Positions 1 through 10,882 of a stretch of 64,000 nt of DNA are shown in pieces. Positions within the stretch are counted from its first letter, which is position 1; each line of letters starts with the position of its first letter. Position numbers and translations under genes: made by a program. This stretch comes from Polytrichum commune (Eukaryota; Streptophyta; Polytrichopsida; Polytrichales; Polytrichaceae). The notes below the pieces were generated by a model. That model saw only the letters and a program-made list of their open reading frames with translations. It ran no database searches and was not told the origin of the DNA. The DNA is taken from assembly GCA_950295325.1 (NCBI GenBank), contig OX485803.1, positions 60,339,554 through 60,403,553 on the forward strand, read 5' to 3'.

Positions 1-213
1 GGTCAATGGCCACTGCCATGTGACCTTTGGAGTGTTGATCGATCGATCGATATAGCCTCTGTTCAAAGGGGAGCTTTGGTTGCACATGAATTTCGCAACA
101 TCACAAAGGTGCACGTGTTTGAGTTGTTCCAAAATACGCTCTTTGTTGTGATTTCAAATATCGTACTTATTGCTATGGAGGTTTTTCCCAACGATGGGCT
201 ATTCCAGTGGTTG

Positions 214-459
214 CACTAGTAGAAAACTATGTCAAAAAAAACCGCAATTGAAATCAGCTATGGTGGTTTTGACCAGCATGATCTGCAGTTGCTAAACGAT
301 TGTAGATTTTGTTTTTTTAGGGTTAGCGTCTAAAACTTTAGGAATTGCAAAATGAAAAAAGAAAAAAATTTAGTTGTTTAGTGGCTATAGATTAGGTTGG
401 TCAATACAATTGCAGATGATTTTGGCTGCGGTTGTTTTGGGCATATTTGTCTACTGGTA
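214..459. mobile_element. CACTA-like miniature inverted-repeat element
   Basis: The left end reads CACTAGTAGAAAACTATGTC and runs into an A-rich stretch and ACCGCA. The right end, reverse-complemented, gives a matching series (ACCAGTAGACAAATATG, then ACAACCGCA). About 30 bp of imperfect terminal inverted repeat are visible. The CACTA start is diagnostic of the En/Spm superfamily. The flanking triplets are TTG on the left and TCG on the right, close to the 3-bp target duplication expected. The interior has no open frame, so it is non-autonomous. Confidence 0.55.
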
Positions 460-518
460 TCGGAACCTTTGTTGGAAGATTTTCACATCATTTCATTGCT
501 AGTGAGTTAAGGCATGCA

Positions 519-1537
519 CCTAAGGGGAGGCACTGGCAAAAAATGTAGAAAATCACGTGCGAGAAAATGTAGGGTGGATTTATTCAAGACACATAATTTT
601 TACATTTTTCTTAGATATACAATAGCGTCCTCTAAATGTGAATTGGGAATTATATATAATGTATGGTGTGGTCTAAGTTGTGGTATTTTTTAAAATTTAG
701 ATGTAAAGTAGCATAAATAAAATTTAAGTTTAGATGTTTTTATTTATAGGTTCAACATAAATCATCTGCCATTAGTGGCATTGGATGAGAAATAGGCAAA
801 ATGTATGTGGACATGTAGATGGATTTGTTGAAATGATGGCCTTTGGATGAAAAGTACCATCATCTGGCGACGAAAAGGTTGGCTAGCTTATTTAGGGATT
901 CTTGAAGGGTTCAAGAACCATACGCAATATGTTAAAGTTTATAGTATGATGGTTGTATGTGTTTAATGTGCAAAGTAATATCCACGCAGTGTAATGTATG
1001 CATAGTGTACTATATGCGTAATGTATGTGCAGATTGTTCAAACGGAATTTTTAGCTACTTATAGGGTGGAAAATATTCAAGGAAGGAAGGTAAATTACCC
1101 CCCCCCCTTCCATTAAATAAGGGGTTCTCGCACGTGTATACATAAATCAAGTGTAGGTGCACCCCCCGTGGCATGCCCCCCACTGGCTTAGTACATCCAA
1201 ATGGTTGAGGCCCGGAAGATGATTCTCCCTGGGGGGTTTGCATTTTTCACCAAAAACAAGAATCATGTGCATTTACAACATACTCTAAAAACCTCCTAAA
1301 TATAAGTTTTTTTAATATATAAATTTCAGTAATACACATACATTGTCAATTATAAAAATACAAGTGACAATATGTATACATTAGAAAAAATAACTCATAT
1401 ATAGGCATTAACATAAATATGCAAATATGTTTTTGAATAACAATCCACCCCTATCACATGTATAATGCAAAACCATGACAACCATCAATGAAGTTGTTAA
1501 AGATGTTTTTCATCCCGTAGATGTAACTTATAAGCAT
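519..1537. other. Repeat-derived AT-rich stretch, no gene seen
   Basis: Positions 522-700 begin with GGGGAGGCACTGGCAAAA followed by CACGTGCGAGAA. A diverged relative of this start lies at 22268-22450, so this is a dispersed repeat fragment. Around 1096-1235 there are C-runs and a second CACGTG-type motif on the opposite strand. Short open frames here are low complexity and not convincing. The rest, to about 1537, is AT-rich with no recognisable feature. Confidence 0.4.
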
Positions 1538-2331
1538 CTAAGTTTGCAATATATATATATATAGCATAGAAGCCAATGCAATTATTATTTCTAATCCTAC
1601 CATCAAACGATCAGTATAATTGTATGTCCACTTGTTGTTGGTTCCTTTTTGATACCAATGGGAGCCAATCTCCATGTTTGATAGATGGTCCATTGAGTCG
1701 ATTAGATCCCTACACTCCACCCAACGATTACCGAACATTCTGCGCATCCTATAAAATCTAGTGACACTATCATACAAGTATGTTGTATGTTTTGTAAAGG
1801 TCCTCCAGACATGAACATAACTACTAGTTATAATTTATGTAGCATATGTATGTGTAGTACGACAAAGCTCAAATAATTACCCTTTTTGTGCACGCACATA
1901 TAATCGCACGTGTTTGGTACAATACACCCCATGGTTTTCCCTTCTCTTTCAAAGAGGCTGAACAATGTTGCATGATACTTGGGCTAATTTGCAACTCCCT
2001 TGTATGGGGGACCCCAATGTGGTGACTTGCCTCTAGTAGATGCTTCCATCTTATGTTCGAAGGCCATCCACAACCCCATGTTTGGAACCACTGACATTAA
2101 AGCAAGAATTTCTTCCCCAGTCGCAACGTCCTCATTTAAAGTGAAACACAAATGCTGATACCTATGGAATGTGAAACCGGTTTCTTCACAGGTTCAAATA
2201 TAAATATAAAAAGTTCTGAAAGCCATCACAATATTCTTGTGCCTTTGCAAGGTCCTCCCATAACTGCCATTCCAATGTTGGAGTCGGTCTTTGTATTACA
2301 AAATTGAGTTCCGAAAACAGCCTAAGATTGC
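1538..2331 (-). pseudogene. Decayed coding remnant of unknown family
   Basis: On the minus strand a single frame from about 2331 to 1984 reads as protein-like sequence broken by two in-frame stops. The best part is the last 59 codons (2160 down to 1984), containing CFTLNEDVATGEEILALM and ending at TAG. Further downstream a second minus-strand open stretch (1777 down to 1538) contains RMRRMFGNRWVECRDLIDSM. Amino-acid composition and codon-like pattern look more like old coding sequence than chance. I cannot assign a family; a transposon protein or a host pseudogene are both possible. The frames are not joined here because the breakpoints are not clear. Confidence 0.3.
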
Positions 2332-3455
2332 TCTATTGTGTGTAGTTAAATCTTGATTTGCATTCTACAACATCAAGAAAGAAGTATATTTTGAAGTCTC
2401 ATTTCTATCTGCAACCCCTGGAGTGAGCTGAATTCCATCAGTTCATGGGGTAATTAGGTCTCTAAAGAATATAATTGAGACCTTTCTGAAGCATGAGGTG
2501 ATGATCATTTTCATGTGTAGAACGAAACTGAGATAGTTTATTCAAAGGATTCACTGATCGTGTGCTGGAATTATTAACCTCAAAATATGACTTTGGATTG
2601 ATATGTGACAGTGACACCTAATTTAACATTGTGGATGCAAAAGTGAATTTTTGGTGTTATTCTAATTCTCACACACACGATGCGGAAGTAGTGTCTTAAT
2701 TTCCTGTAAGAGGTCGCCTTGGTCTTGTGCTTGCCAATCTGTGCGAAACCAAGCAATCAATATTTATTCAAAGACAAAATTGCACTTCAAAACATTTATA
2801 GAACATCTCCAAATGCAAGTGACAAGCATTTAATGTTGGGTCAGTGGTCAGTATATTGTGATTGAATCCATGTGAAAACAGTGTTCATGTTCGAATTTCC
2901 GGGTTTGTGATGAGCGTCTCCAATTATCAAATGACCAATCATTTTATAAACTAAGAAACGATTGAAACTGGCCATACAAAAAGGCCGCCAGTGCCATGAC
3001 TATCTATCCAGTGCCCCTGAAGAAAAAGAATGGTAAATTTCCATAGCTTTTGTAATCCGTGACAAAACTAGATTTTCAACTGCAATTTGATCATAGATGG
3101 ATGATTTAAGACCTGGAGACATTCAACCGGTGCTGCCTTAAACATTCACTATGGATCATTGGAATAACAAACCGCACAGTAAGACAAATTGAGCACATTC
3201 ACTGACAGATCATGTTAGCATAACAACTCTTATGATATGTGATATGGCAAAATCATCAAGAAATTTCCAGATCAAACTATGCTCTCCACATGCTGATTAG
3301 GCATTACAATTTAACAACGAACTTGGGTTAAGCTCCGTTGAGCAATTTATCTAACTTGCTGTTAGTGATGAATTGCTTTAGTTCCAAATTTCAGTGATCA
3401 AAGCTTCACATGGAATCAGAGCCAATCAGACAAACAAGTTGATACATCTCACAGA
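2332..3455. other. Intergenic DNA without recognised features
   Basis: About 1.1 kb of moderately AT-rich sequence with many in-frame stops on both strands. I see no exon-like segment, repeat array or RNA gene in it. Confidence 0.5.
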
Positions 3456-3458
3456 TTT

Positions 3459-4205
3459 AACATTCAGACTGCCAATTGGGAATAATGTGGTGTAACCTCT
3501 ACTACCTTGGTAATAATCACTCTTAAATAATTCTGTCACAGACTATGATTGAAGAAACTACTCACAAATTCATCATACTCTTCACCAGTGGCTACACAAC
3601 CAAGGGTATCCTTGGAAATCTGGCGTGTCCAAGATTTTCAAATGACCATAAATTCTTCATTTTACATAACCAATATCCCACTTTAAACAAACATGTCCAG
3701 ATTATTGGTGGCCACATCGTAAAAACCCCGCTTCCATCAATTGGCAAGGAGCACCACACAATTTTCAGGCTAAGTCCAAATCGATCAATCTCTTAATGAA
3801 CTTCAATTCCAACAATTTTCATTGATAAAAAAGATTCCCATGGAATCACACAGACAACCTCAGAACAGGAGTGTCAGATTGACAGATTAAGAGTCCACAC
3901 ATTAACCATGCATGATGCACGTACGCACCGACGGATCTTCTAATGTCTTAATTAAGAAAATGATTTAAAAAAAGAAAAACACATGAAGAAAAAAAAAAAT
4001 GGATACTTGGAGCTTTTGAATTGAAAAATGGCGGAAGATACAGAACCTTCACAGTACAATATTCAGACTGCCTGGTTGGGAAGAATGTGGGTACCTCTAC
4101 TTAGGCAATAATCATCCCCAAAGAATTCTGTCACGGACTATGAGTGAAGTAACTGCCCACTAAACCAACCTCCTCTCTTCGCCATAAATCAGTGGCTGAT
4201 TATCA
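3459..4205. repeat. Local direct duplication (period about 600 bp)
   Basis: The block at 3459-3605 (starting ACATTCAGACTGCC, then AATAATGTGG and a CTCTACTACC segment, ending near CACCAGTGGCT) recurs at 4058-4200 (ATTCAGACTGCC, AGAATGTGGG, ATTCTGTCACGGACTATGAG). Intervening text also contains partial matches around GGAATCACACAGACAACC. No open reading frame is conserved between the copies, so this looks like a non-coding duplication downstream of the xylosyltransferase gene. Confidence 0.55.
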
Positions 4206-4634
4206 ATTAGTGCAGTGGTGACAGTCACCACACGATCGAGGTACACTTCAAATGTCCCAGGAATTTCAAATTAACATGAATCCCTTCACCTAAATAAATT
4301 TGACACGGTGGATACGTATATGTGAGATCATCCATCCACCATTGAGAATTTCAGTATGAGTTGGTGCTGATTGATCATCGGAGATTATCATCGTCACTCC
4401 TGCCCGAACATCCACTAAGTAATAATATCCCGGACCCCCAAATGTGGTGGCCGCCATGCCACAACCATTACTGATGTCCAGATTAATTATTGCAGTGGAC
4501 AGCTCTCGGCGGCCACCATCATGATGAAAGACCCATCAAATCCATCAGCAACAACGAATTCATTTCTGTAAGCACAGACGACTTGCTCCACATCTCGTGG
4601 AATAAAACCTTGCAAACCCCAACTCACCCCCCAA
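4206..4634 (-). other. 3' flank of the xylosyltransferase gene
   Basis: This stretch lies directly downstream of the TGA stop of the minus-strand xylosyltransferase gene and should contain its 3' untranslated region. The first 150 bases keep a gene-like GC content. I could not identify an unambiguous polyadenylation signal. Open frames on either strand in 4487-4864 are shadows of the gene and its trailer. Confidence 0.4.
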
Positions 4635-6050
4635 TCACCGTGCACTGCCATCGCCCATGCCACTATCCATGTCATCTTGATGAGATTTTTGGGCGCCAGC
4701 TACACCTAACACTCCAGCTGCTCCAATCTGGTTCCGCCTTGCAATCTCTGCCTGGACACCCAACGGGTCAGTGGTGTCATTGCGAATCCTCTTCACTTTT
4801 GCGGTGCCGAGTGACCGGTGGAGGAACCCGTAATGCTCCAAAACCTGGTTATCCGCGAAATTGAAGGCGCGGTCCATCTGGTTGATGCACCGGCTGACAT
4901 CATAGTCACCATAGCTTCCACACGGTTTGCACCCGACAAAGTGGGTTACAAACGGCCACCGGTCGTCACCGAGCCCGGGTTTGTTGTTTGCCATCATCTC
5001 CTCATACCGTTCCACGAGGATAACCCAGTATCCATGGAGGTAATACGAAGTTTCGAGAAACACTTTCTCCTTCCATTGATCCTGCGTCACGAGAAGGTAA
5101 ATCAACGCACTCTGGTCATCGGCCTCAAAGTCCGGGCGCCCGGTTAGGGTTGCGGTGAGCACTTTACCCGCCTCCACTCTCACAGGGCCTTTCGGGCCCA
5201 TGGGAGCCCACGCGTCAAGCAAGTCAAGAGACCACTGACAATTCCGGAACAAGAAACTCCCTGTGTTCAAACCCACCCAATCTTTCTTCTCATAAATGAG
5301 CTCCTTGAACCCGTGCAACACCATATTGTAATCTTGGTACTTCTCAATTGGAATCTCAAACACCATATCCGTGAACAACGCATCCGAGTCCATCCAGTAA
5401 ATCCACTCGACCTCCGGGTGGGCTAACATAAGTTTGCGAATCAAAGGCAGCTTCGCCCAGAACCCAGCCATCTCCTGGTCCAAGAACGCCATGTTGTAAA
5501 AGAGCTCGATGTCGTGTAACCGGCAGTAATCCACCTTATTCTTCAAAGATTTCAGCAACAAGTGGTCTCCTGAAGGGTTGTCGCAATGTTTGGGCTGTGA
5601 TCCAGTCACAAGAAGCACTCTGTCTTTGCCCCTGTTGTTCTTCCCAGCCCCAGGATGGCGTTCCAACCAAACTGCCCTTTGCTCATCCCAGTTCTTGATT
5701 TCGGGGCCGAGTGAGTACGGTTTGTTGGGATCTGGGGCTGGCTCATTCTCCTCTTCTTTCATCGCTGCTTCGTCTGCTGCGCTGAGAACTCGCTTCGCGG
5801 CTGTGTTGACTGTGTTGATGTGTCCATTGGAGTCTTGTAATCCGGCTCTGGAGGTTGTCTCTGTTCCGGGGTTAGGGCTTGAGTAGCCGAAGCTCACCAC
5901 GCCCAGGTGTCCTCGAAGCACGATGATGGTGATGCAGAAACAGAGCGCTGTTAGTTTGTAATGCTGGAAAGTCCTTTGCAAATGACGCCCTTTCGGCATC
6001 CCGCCCACCAGCCCCTTAAACGACGGCACCTTCATCAAATTGTCCCTCAT
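4635..6050 (-). CDS. Xyloglucan 6-xylosyltransferase, XXT5-like (GT34)
   Basis: Encodes a 471-residue GT34 glycosyltransferase in one uninterrupted exon. Members of this family transfer xylose from UDP-xylose to the O-6 of backbone glucose of xyloglucan in the Golgi lumen. What I see: a short basic cytosolic tail, a signal-anchor helix at about residues 33-50 (LTALCFCITIIVLRGHLG), a variable stem rich in T, N, E and A to about residue 105, then the catalytic domain opening with PDPNKPYSLGPEIKNWDEQR. The metal-binding DxD motif is WMDSDALF (D221, D223). The conserved HFVGCKPCG follows at 370-378, matching in spacing the donor-site His and Lys of characterised XXT1. The CQWSLDLLDAWAPMGPKGP segment and the GLVGGMPKGRHLQRTF start favour the XXT3/4/5 clade over XXT1/2. 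Start: the frame stays open to 6062 but that triplet is TTG, so the first ATG (6048-6050) is taken. Length is close to the usual 450-460 residues. The Ala/Gly/Gln-rich C-terminal tail (from about 437) is longer and less conserved. HGYWVILVERYEEM carries Val where relatives have Gly or Glu. Confidence 0.95.
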   Translation of the reverse strand: MRDNLMKVPSFKGLVGGMPKGRHLQRTFQHYKLTALCFCITIIVLRGHLGVVSFGYSSPNPGTETTSRAGLQDSNGHINTVNTAAKRVLSAADEAAMKEEENEPAPDPNKPYSLGPEIKNWDEQRAVWLERHPGAGKNNRGKDRVLLVTGSQPKHCDNPSGDHLLLKSLKNKVDYCRLHDIELFYNMAFLDQEMAGFWAKLPLIRKLMLAHPEVEWIYWMDSDALFTDMVFEIPIEKYQDYNMVLHGFKELIYEKKDWVGLNTGSFLFRNCQWSLDLLDAWAPMGPKGPVRVEAGKVLTATLTGRPDFEADDQSALIYLLVTQDQWKEKVFLETSYYLHGYWVILVERYEEMMANNKPGLGDDRWPFVTHFVGCKPCGSYGDYDVSRCINQMDRAFNFADNQVLEHYGFLHRSLGTAKVKRIRNDTTDPLGVQAEIARRNQIGAAGVLGVAGAQKSHQDDMDSGMGDGSAR

Positions 6051-6636
6051 GGCCGCTTCCAAATTATCACCACCTTCGATCTTCTCTTCTTCTTCCTCCT
6101 CCTCTTCGTCCTACCAAATTTCGACCCAACCACCCACCCCTAACCCACCCGATGTTTTGATCCTTCCCTAAATTGCGTGTACTTTCAGAATTTCAGCACC
6201 AACTTGTCATGAAACTTTCAGAACTCGGAACCGGAGGATCTTGATGATGTTTCTTGCAGGGACTGGACCTTCAGGACGACAACAACAACAACAACATCTT
6301 CATCACTCATGTCCATCGAGATTTCTCCCTGCGAGGTCTCAGATGCCACAAATTACGCCAACCTCTGGGTTTCTTGAAATGCATCTGGCAGCTCTGGTAC
6401 ATTATGGTAATTGACAGAAGATTTCTAAAAATAATTTACAAGAGAAAAAGAAGAAGACAGGGCTGCCGGACCTGACTGTATGATCCCAAGGTGGTAGGAG
6501 CTGCACACGAGACGGCGGATTTGGGAAGGAAACGGGACGCCGAAGAATCTGACGAATTATCTCATGGGAGTTCCATTCGGAGAGAGGATTAAGGAGCGTG
6601 CGGGGCAAGTTGTTTATCGACGAGAGTAACTGTTCT
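6051..6636 (-). promoter_or_regulatory. Leader/promoter region of the xylosyltransferase gene
   Basis: On the gene's strand the 50 bases just before the ATG are strongly GA-rich (the plus strand shows TCTTCTCTTCTTCTTCC at about 6080), a common feature of plant 5' leaders. No clear TATA box could be fixed. Around 6425 the gene strand reads as a pyrimidine run ending TTATTTTTAG, which could be the acceptor of a leader intron. No coding exon is convincing in this interval. Confidence 0.35.
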
Positions 6637-6870
6637 TCACCGAGTGAAGCTGTAGTATTGCTTCATCATCGACGTCGAAGCAGATGGTGGCAGATCATCA
6701 ACAGGTGTTCCGAAATCTGGTTCTTGGGGGGTGGCAAGTAGAGTAGGAAGCTCCTCCTCCCGGACTATGTCGCAATGCCCCGTGTCTGTCTGATTCCCGG
6801 GAACACCAAAGACTTCAGTCAGCACAGACTCCATCTTAACATCACCGTTCCCATGTTCTACTACCGATAC
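6637..6870 (-). CDS. Possible terminal exon of a small unknown gene
   Basis: A 77-codon open stretch ends with TGA at 6637-6639. It is preceded on the same strand by an excellent splice-acceptor context: a long T-run (plus-strand A-run 6892-6914), then TTGCTGCTGCTTGCTGCAG, then the exon. The peptide is acidic and Ser/Pro-rich, including ESVLTEVFGVPGNQTD and ending KQYYSFTR. I do not recognise it. A strong donor (AAG then GTATGT) sits at 7149/7148, which would make a 278-bp intron. The sequence before that donor has no clean ATG-initiated frame. Alternatives: a non-coding leader exon of the xylosyltransferase transcript with this as an upstream ORF, or chance openness in GC-rich DNA. Confidence 0.3.
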   Translation of the reverse strand, partial: VSVVEHGNGDVKMESVLTEVFGVPGNQTDTGHCDIVREEELPTLLATPQEPDFGTPVDDLPPSASTSMMKQYYSFTR

Positions 6871-6979
6871 CTGCAGCAAGCAGCAGCAATGGAAAAAAAA
6901 AAAAAAAAAAAAAACTACAACGCATCAGCATGATCATTAACTTTCGGACACATAAAAAGAACAACTCATGTTCATCACT

Positions 6980-7580
6980 ACCGAATTAAACAATTCGCCA
7001 CGGATCTCCAACCTCCATAAACCCCAACCCCGAACTCCAGAAAGGACAAGCAACAACCACCTGAAGTTAACCCATGACACAAACACGGCGCTCCAACCGG
7101 ATTTGCGATCTCCGATCTCTCACCATGAGGAGCGTCCTCAAAACATACCTTACACCAAAAAAGGAAAATCATCTAGCTCCACACATCCACGTTGGGATTC
7201 GGAACGGCGACTTCGATTCTCAGAGCCGTGAATCCCTTCACCTCGCGGATGGGTCGATCTCTCTACACGACGCGGCAATGAATGACCAAGTTAGCCCTGG
7301 GTCTACAGAAACGCGATTGCTTCCACCTATGGCTTGGGTTCGGACCACCAAATTTGTGACTTGGGTGGCGATGGCGAATGCGTTGAAGCCCTGCGAGTCT
7401 GCAACATAAGAAGCCTGTTGAGACGTAGAAGAAAGAAGGTCAGGCGGCGCACGCCCGAAGTCTACCGCAGCCGAGCGTTGGCGGCAGACCGCGGCACCGC
7501 CTGCCTCTTCTTTAATTTCTTGGCCTTGGATTACACTTGGCATACAGTCTATGAGGATTACCGACTGCACCAAGTTTTCC
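6980..7580 (-). other. GC-richer block, possible first exon(s)
   Basis: Base composition rises here relative to flanks, CpG dinucleotides are frequent, and two or three frames are open for 100 codons or so on both strands, as expected in a promoter/first-exon region. A good donor occurs at 7149/7148 on the minus strand. No frame carries a recognisable motif. I read it as the 5' part of a minus-strand transcription unit, either that of the xylosyltransferase gene or a small separate gene. Confidence 0.3.
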
Positions 7581-8540
7581 TTTCAATTCTTTTTGAAAAA
7601 TCTATAGTTTTTTTCTTTTCTACTTGACACAAACAAAAATCATGTAGGGAATTCCTACTTACGAATCCATTGCATCGTTATCCTCCCTTAATGCTCGATA
7701 GTAATCCATGGCCTCGAATCCTTGGCGTTAGTTCAGTCCGGGAATTGACTTTCGACAATCGACAGATTGATCCTGGGAGAGTCTGCAAGTCTACAACCTA
7801 GCTAGTGTATCACTACAGTGAGGTTAACAGAGAGTGACCAAGTTGATATTCTAATTTTCTTGTGGAGTATAACCACCTTTTTTTAATTTCTATTCTGTTG
7901 CCCATAATCCTCGATGCTCACAATGACATCGTTAGACTCGCCCCAAGTTCCCAACTATATTTTGCTCACTCCCCCCTGTTTCATTATTCGGAAATTCAGA
8001 AATTGAGCAAAACTTGACTCTTTCTTTCTCCAAAAGTGCAGCCTCACTGTTTCTACTCGAACCACATGATGATTCCACAGTCTTGGAGCTTACTTGCAGT
8101 CCTAGGTCTCTCACCAACCCAAGGAGGGTTGAGTGAAGATTCTTTCGGTATGTTGTTGCCATTAAATTGACTTTCAGTCTCTTTACTTTCGGTGAAGTTT
8201 CTACCCCTTGCAGGTGATCAGTTGCACTTCACACGCAAGTCTCGAATTCAATTGTACAAAGGAAATAAATAAATAAGTAAATAAAGCTCCAAAATTTCAA
8301 TAGACAGATGTCTCAATCTACAGGCATCCCTGATCATTTTATTTTGACACTTATCTTGAATTTGAGATGTAAGCTTGCAATGATCATGGATGTCTCCCAT
8401 TATAAGCATACTTGAAACCAATCGTCCAAAACCCTAAAACCCACCATGTTTCCACCATCATTGTAATCCACTCATGAAACAGTGTACCTATTCCCAGATT
8501 CCCAGATTTCCAGATTCGCTTTCAAAATCAATTGAACAGA
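7581..8540. other. Intergenic DNA without recognised features
   Basis: AT-rich sequence with scattered stops in all frames. A minus-strand open stretch at 7932-8162 has no motif and no splice context and is not called. A tandem CCCAGATT/CCAGATTT run lies at about 8495-8515 just before the next repeat. Confidence 0.4.
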
Positions 8541-8561
8541 CCCGATGAGAGAGAGTGAGAG

Positions 8562-8775
8562 AGAGAACCGACCGCTAGTTACAGATGATCCGGTTGAGTT
8601 TGAGAAACAACCGGTTGACGTTCAAGACTTCAGGAAAATCCGTGATTGTTTTAAGAGGAATCTATGGAATATGCTTCAAATTAATGAAGAAAAACTGAAA
8701 GATGACAACATGAAAACCAGTTGGGCTTGGAAACACTCGGATTTTGACAAGTTATGCCCAAAAATCTCCCGGGAC
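8562..8775 (+). repeat. CCGGTTGA-family repeat copy (open frame by chance)
   Basis: This is one copy of a roughly 200-bp dispersed repeat found many times in the window. Hallmarks in order: GTTACAGATGA, CCGGTTGAGTTTGAGAAA, CCGGTTGA(A/C)GTTCAAGACTTCAGGA, a middle with GGAATCTATGGAATAT, and an end CCCAAAAATCTCCC. In this copy one frame is open for 91 codons, but in the other copies the same frame is broken by stops, so I read it as non-coding. Other copies: 35710-35870, 36056-36250, 36310-36450, 44640-44850 and three in tandem at 47748-48365; inverted copies at 37080-37160 and 47300-47480. Confidence 0.7.
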
Positions 8776-9042
8776 ACTCCGAGAGAGAATTTAGTGAAGG
8801 TGAATTTGCTACTCACCTGAGCTGAGCTCTAATAAAATCCTCCGTCAGTCTGCAACTGAGAGAAACTTAGGCCCTTTGTCACAGTGAGAAAAATAGGAAG
8901 CTGTGGGTGGTGATAAATTTATTTACCCCGGTAATTTTGGGACCTCCAATACCTTCATCTTTCAAATAGCAACAACTGAAGTTTAAAAAAACTTGTTGTG
9001 TTGGGAATGGAGTCCTAAGTCATTCTCAGATTTTCTAATACC

Positions 9043-9475
9043 GTAGTTTTCTAGCAACTTGTGCACTTTGTTGCCTAATAATTAATTAAAGTGCAAAAGT
9101 AAGTTAGACAGCCCAGAAAATAATATTCTAAAATTAGACAGATTAAAAAAAGTGATTTAAAATAAGTTACACATTCATCCAAGTTATTTCTATAATTCAT
9201 GGATGGTTTTCCTAATTTCATCCCATGGCAGCTACGATCAACCTAAACACTTCCCTTAACCAACATTCCTTACCTTAAAGTTTGTCTTTTACTTGTATGT
9301 CATGATTTTGCTTGGCAACAGATTTTGCTTTGTGAATATCATTTGCATGATCGTGATTTTGGGCAGTCTTTGAATGTTATATCCTTTTTTTTTGGACACT
9401 CAACGAAATTAATCTCCCAAAATTTTAGGCACCTTTAAAATAAATTATTTTCCACCCAAGCTGCTCGAGAGCTAC
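9043..9475. mobile_element. MITE, family with GTAGCTCTCTAGC ends (copy 1)
   Basis: Left end GTAGTTTTCTAGCAACTTG, right end reverse-complemented GTAGCTCTCGAGCAGCTTGG. The body matches the copy at 24737-25182 along its whole length (shared landmarks: CTAATAATTAATTAAAGTGC, ACACTTCCCTTAACCAA, ACTCAACGAAATTAAT, TTTAGGCACCTT). There is no open frame. The superfamily is uncertain because the flanks do not show a clear duplication here. Confidence 0.75.
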
Positions 9476-10870
9476 AATAAAATTTATCACTTTACGTAGA
9501 TGGAGCTAAAACCATCCCTAGAACCACAAGAATTCCTAGTATTATTGCAGTTATGAGGTTTATTAAATTAATACATTTAAATAAATACATTTAAATAAAT
9601 AAATAAGAGGGGATTGCAACACACCAAATCATGCTTTCTTTGGATTTTATATTTAATCTATTGAATTATTTGTAGATTTGGAGTCCTAATGTATTTTTTT
9701 CTTTCACATACAACTGATTTTGTGTTTATGTAATTTTAGAATATATATATATATATATATATATGCTTACATATGTAGCAAATAGATGTCTTTAGCATAA
9801 TACTAACATGTACACTAAATAGGCCCAATAGTGTGCCCGTCATAGTAATTCTCTAGAACCCACTTTATTTCTCATGATGGAAGCTAATGTGGACCATCTT
9901 AATTTTCAACCTACGCCAAAACCTTTGATATAAAATTCATGTGGAGTACATCAATTGTTTTTTTTTAGGAAATCGTTGTTGGTGAATATTCTATTTTATA
10001 CTACTCTTGATGCAAGGTGACTATTCTATTTTGTGTAAGGTGTTGGTTGGAAATCTCAAGGAAACCTAAGGGGGAAACCCATAATCTCATAACTACATCA
10101 TATTCACCTTGATCACACCAATACATGCAAATAGATTGTCCCACACTAACTTATAGACATTCAGCACTATTTTCAAATATTTACTACCATGGTAACAAAG
10201 CACTTGTGGTTGCTATATGGATGCAATAAACAAGGTTTGAACTTCTGTGATTTGGTTTTCACCCAAGGTAATTTGCATGGGTAAAGAGGCAACTTATTCG
10301 TGCAGGCAGCCTAATCACACATATCAATGTGGACAGTTAGAGTGACCCATATTCATTATTTCCACACTAACTTCCCACCAACACTTATGCAACTATTTCA
10401 ATGTAGTTTCCAAATGAGATTCAAAGTGGGTTCAAAAACAAACGTAGAAAATGACACGGGGCAAAGGTTGAGGACACCATGATGAGTATTTCCAATGCAA
10501 TAGGGAGCCCTTGGACCTCTAGGATACTCTCTACTTATTGAGCGGTTCAAAGTTTTGAGCTTAGGCACCACCCTCTCCCGTGATCGTGGGGGCACGGGAA
10601 GCCGTACAAAGGTCATGGGGGTGGGAGGGGCTTATGATGCTTCCCCCACCAAACACCCTTACTATGTGGTGATGATGTCCGCGTACTTCCGAGCCTACGT
10701 GGAGAGCGGTAACTTAATTATTTGGGTGCATTGTGGGCAAAAATTTATTCCAGTCTAGCACTACCGCCCAATGGCAAGGCGCCACGTCATCATGAGCCTG
10801 CCCAAAGTGGGAGTAATTCTATGACACATCACTCCTTCGTGTCATAAGGTAGTTGTGATCACTAGAGTTG
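9476..10870. other. AT-rich intergenic DNA
   Basis: Contains short ATTTAAATAAAT repeats (about 9565-9605) and an (AT)12 run at 9741-9764. I see no coding signal. A short GC-richer patch at 10500-10760 has an open frame of 67 codons on the plus strand with no motif. Confidence 0.4.
9741..9764. repeat. (AT)12 microsatellite
   Basis: Twelve uninterrupted AT units. Confidence 0.95.
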
Positions 10871-10882
10871 CATATGTTCACC

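Noticed and set aside
1055-1243. A 62-codon minus-strand ORF
   Set aside because: Low-complexity C/G-runs create the Gly/Pro-rich frame; it looks like part of a dispersed repeat.
4490-5147. Plus-strand ORFs of 109-124 codons
   Set aside because: They lie antisense to the well-supported xylosyltransferase gene and its trailer and have no motif.
8545-8820. A 91-codon plus-strand ORF starting with ATG
   Set aside because: The same sequence occurs at several other places with stops in this frame, so it is a chance-open copy of the CCGGTTGA repeat.
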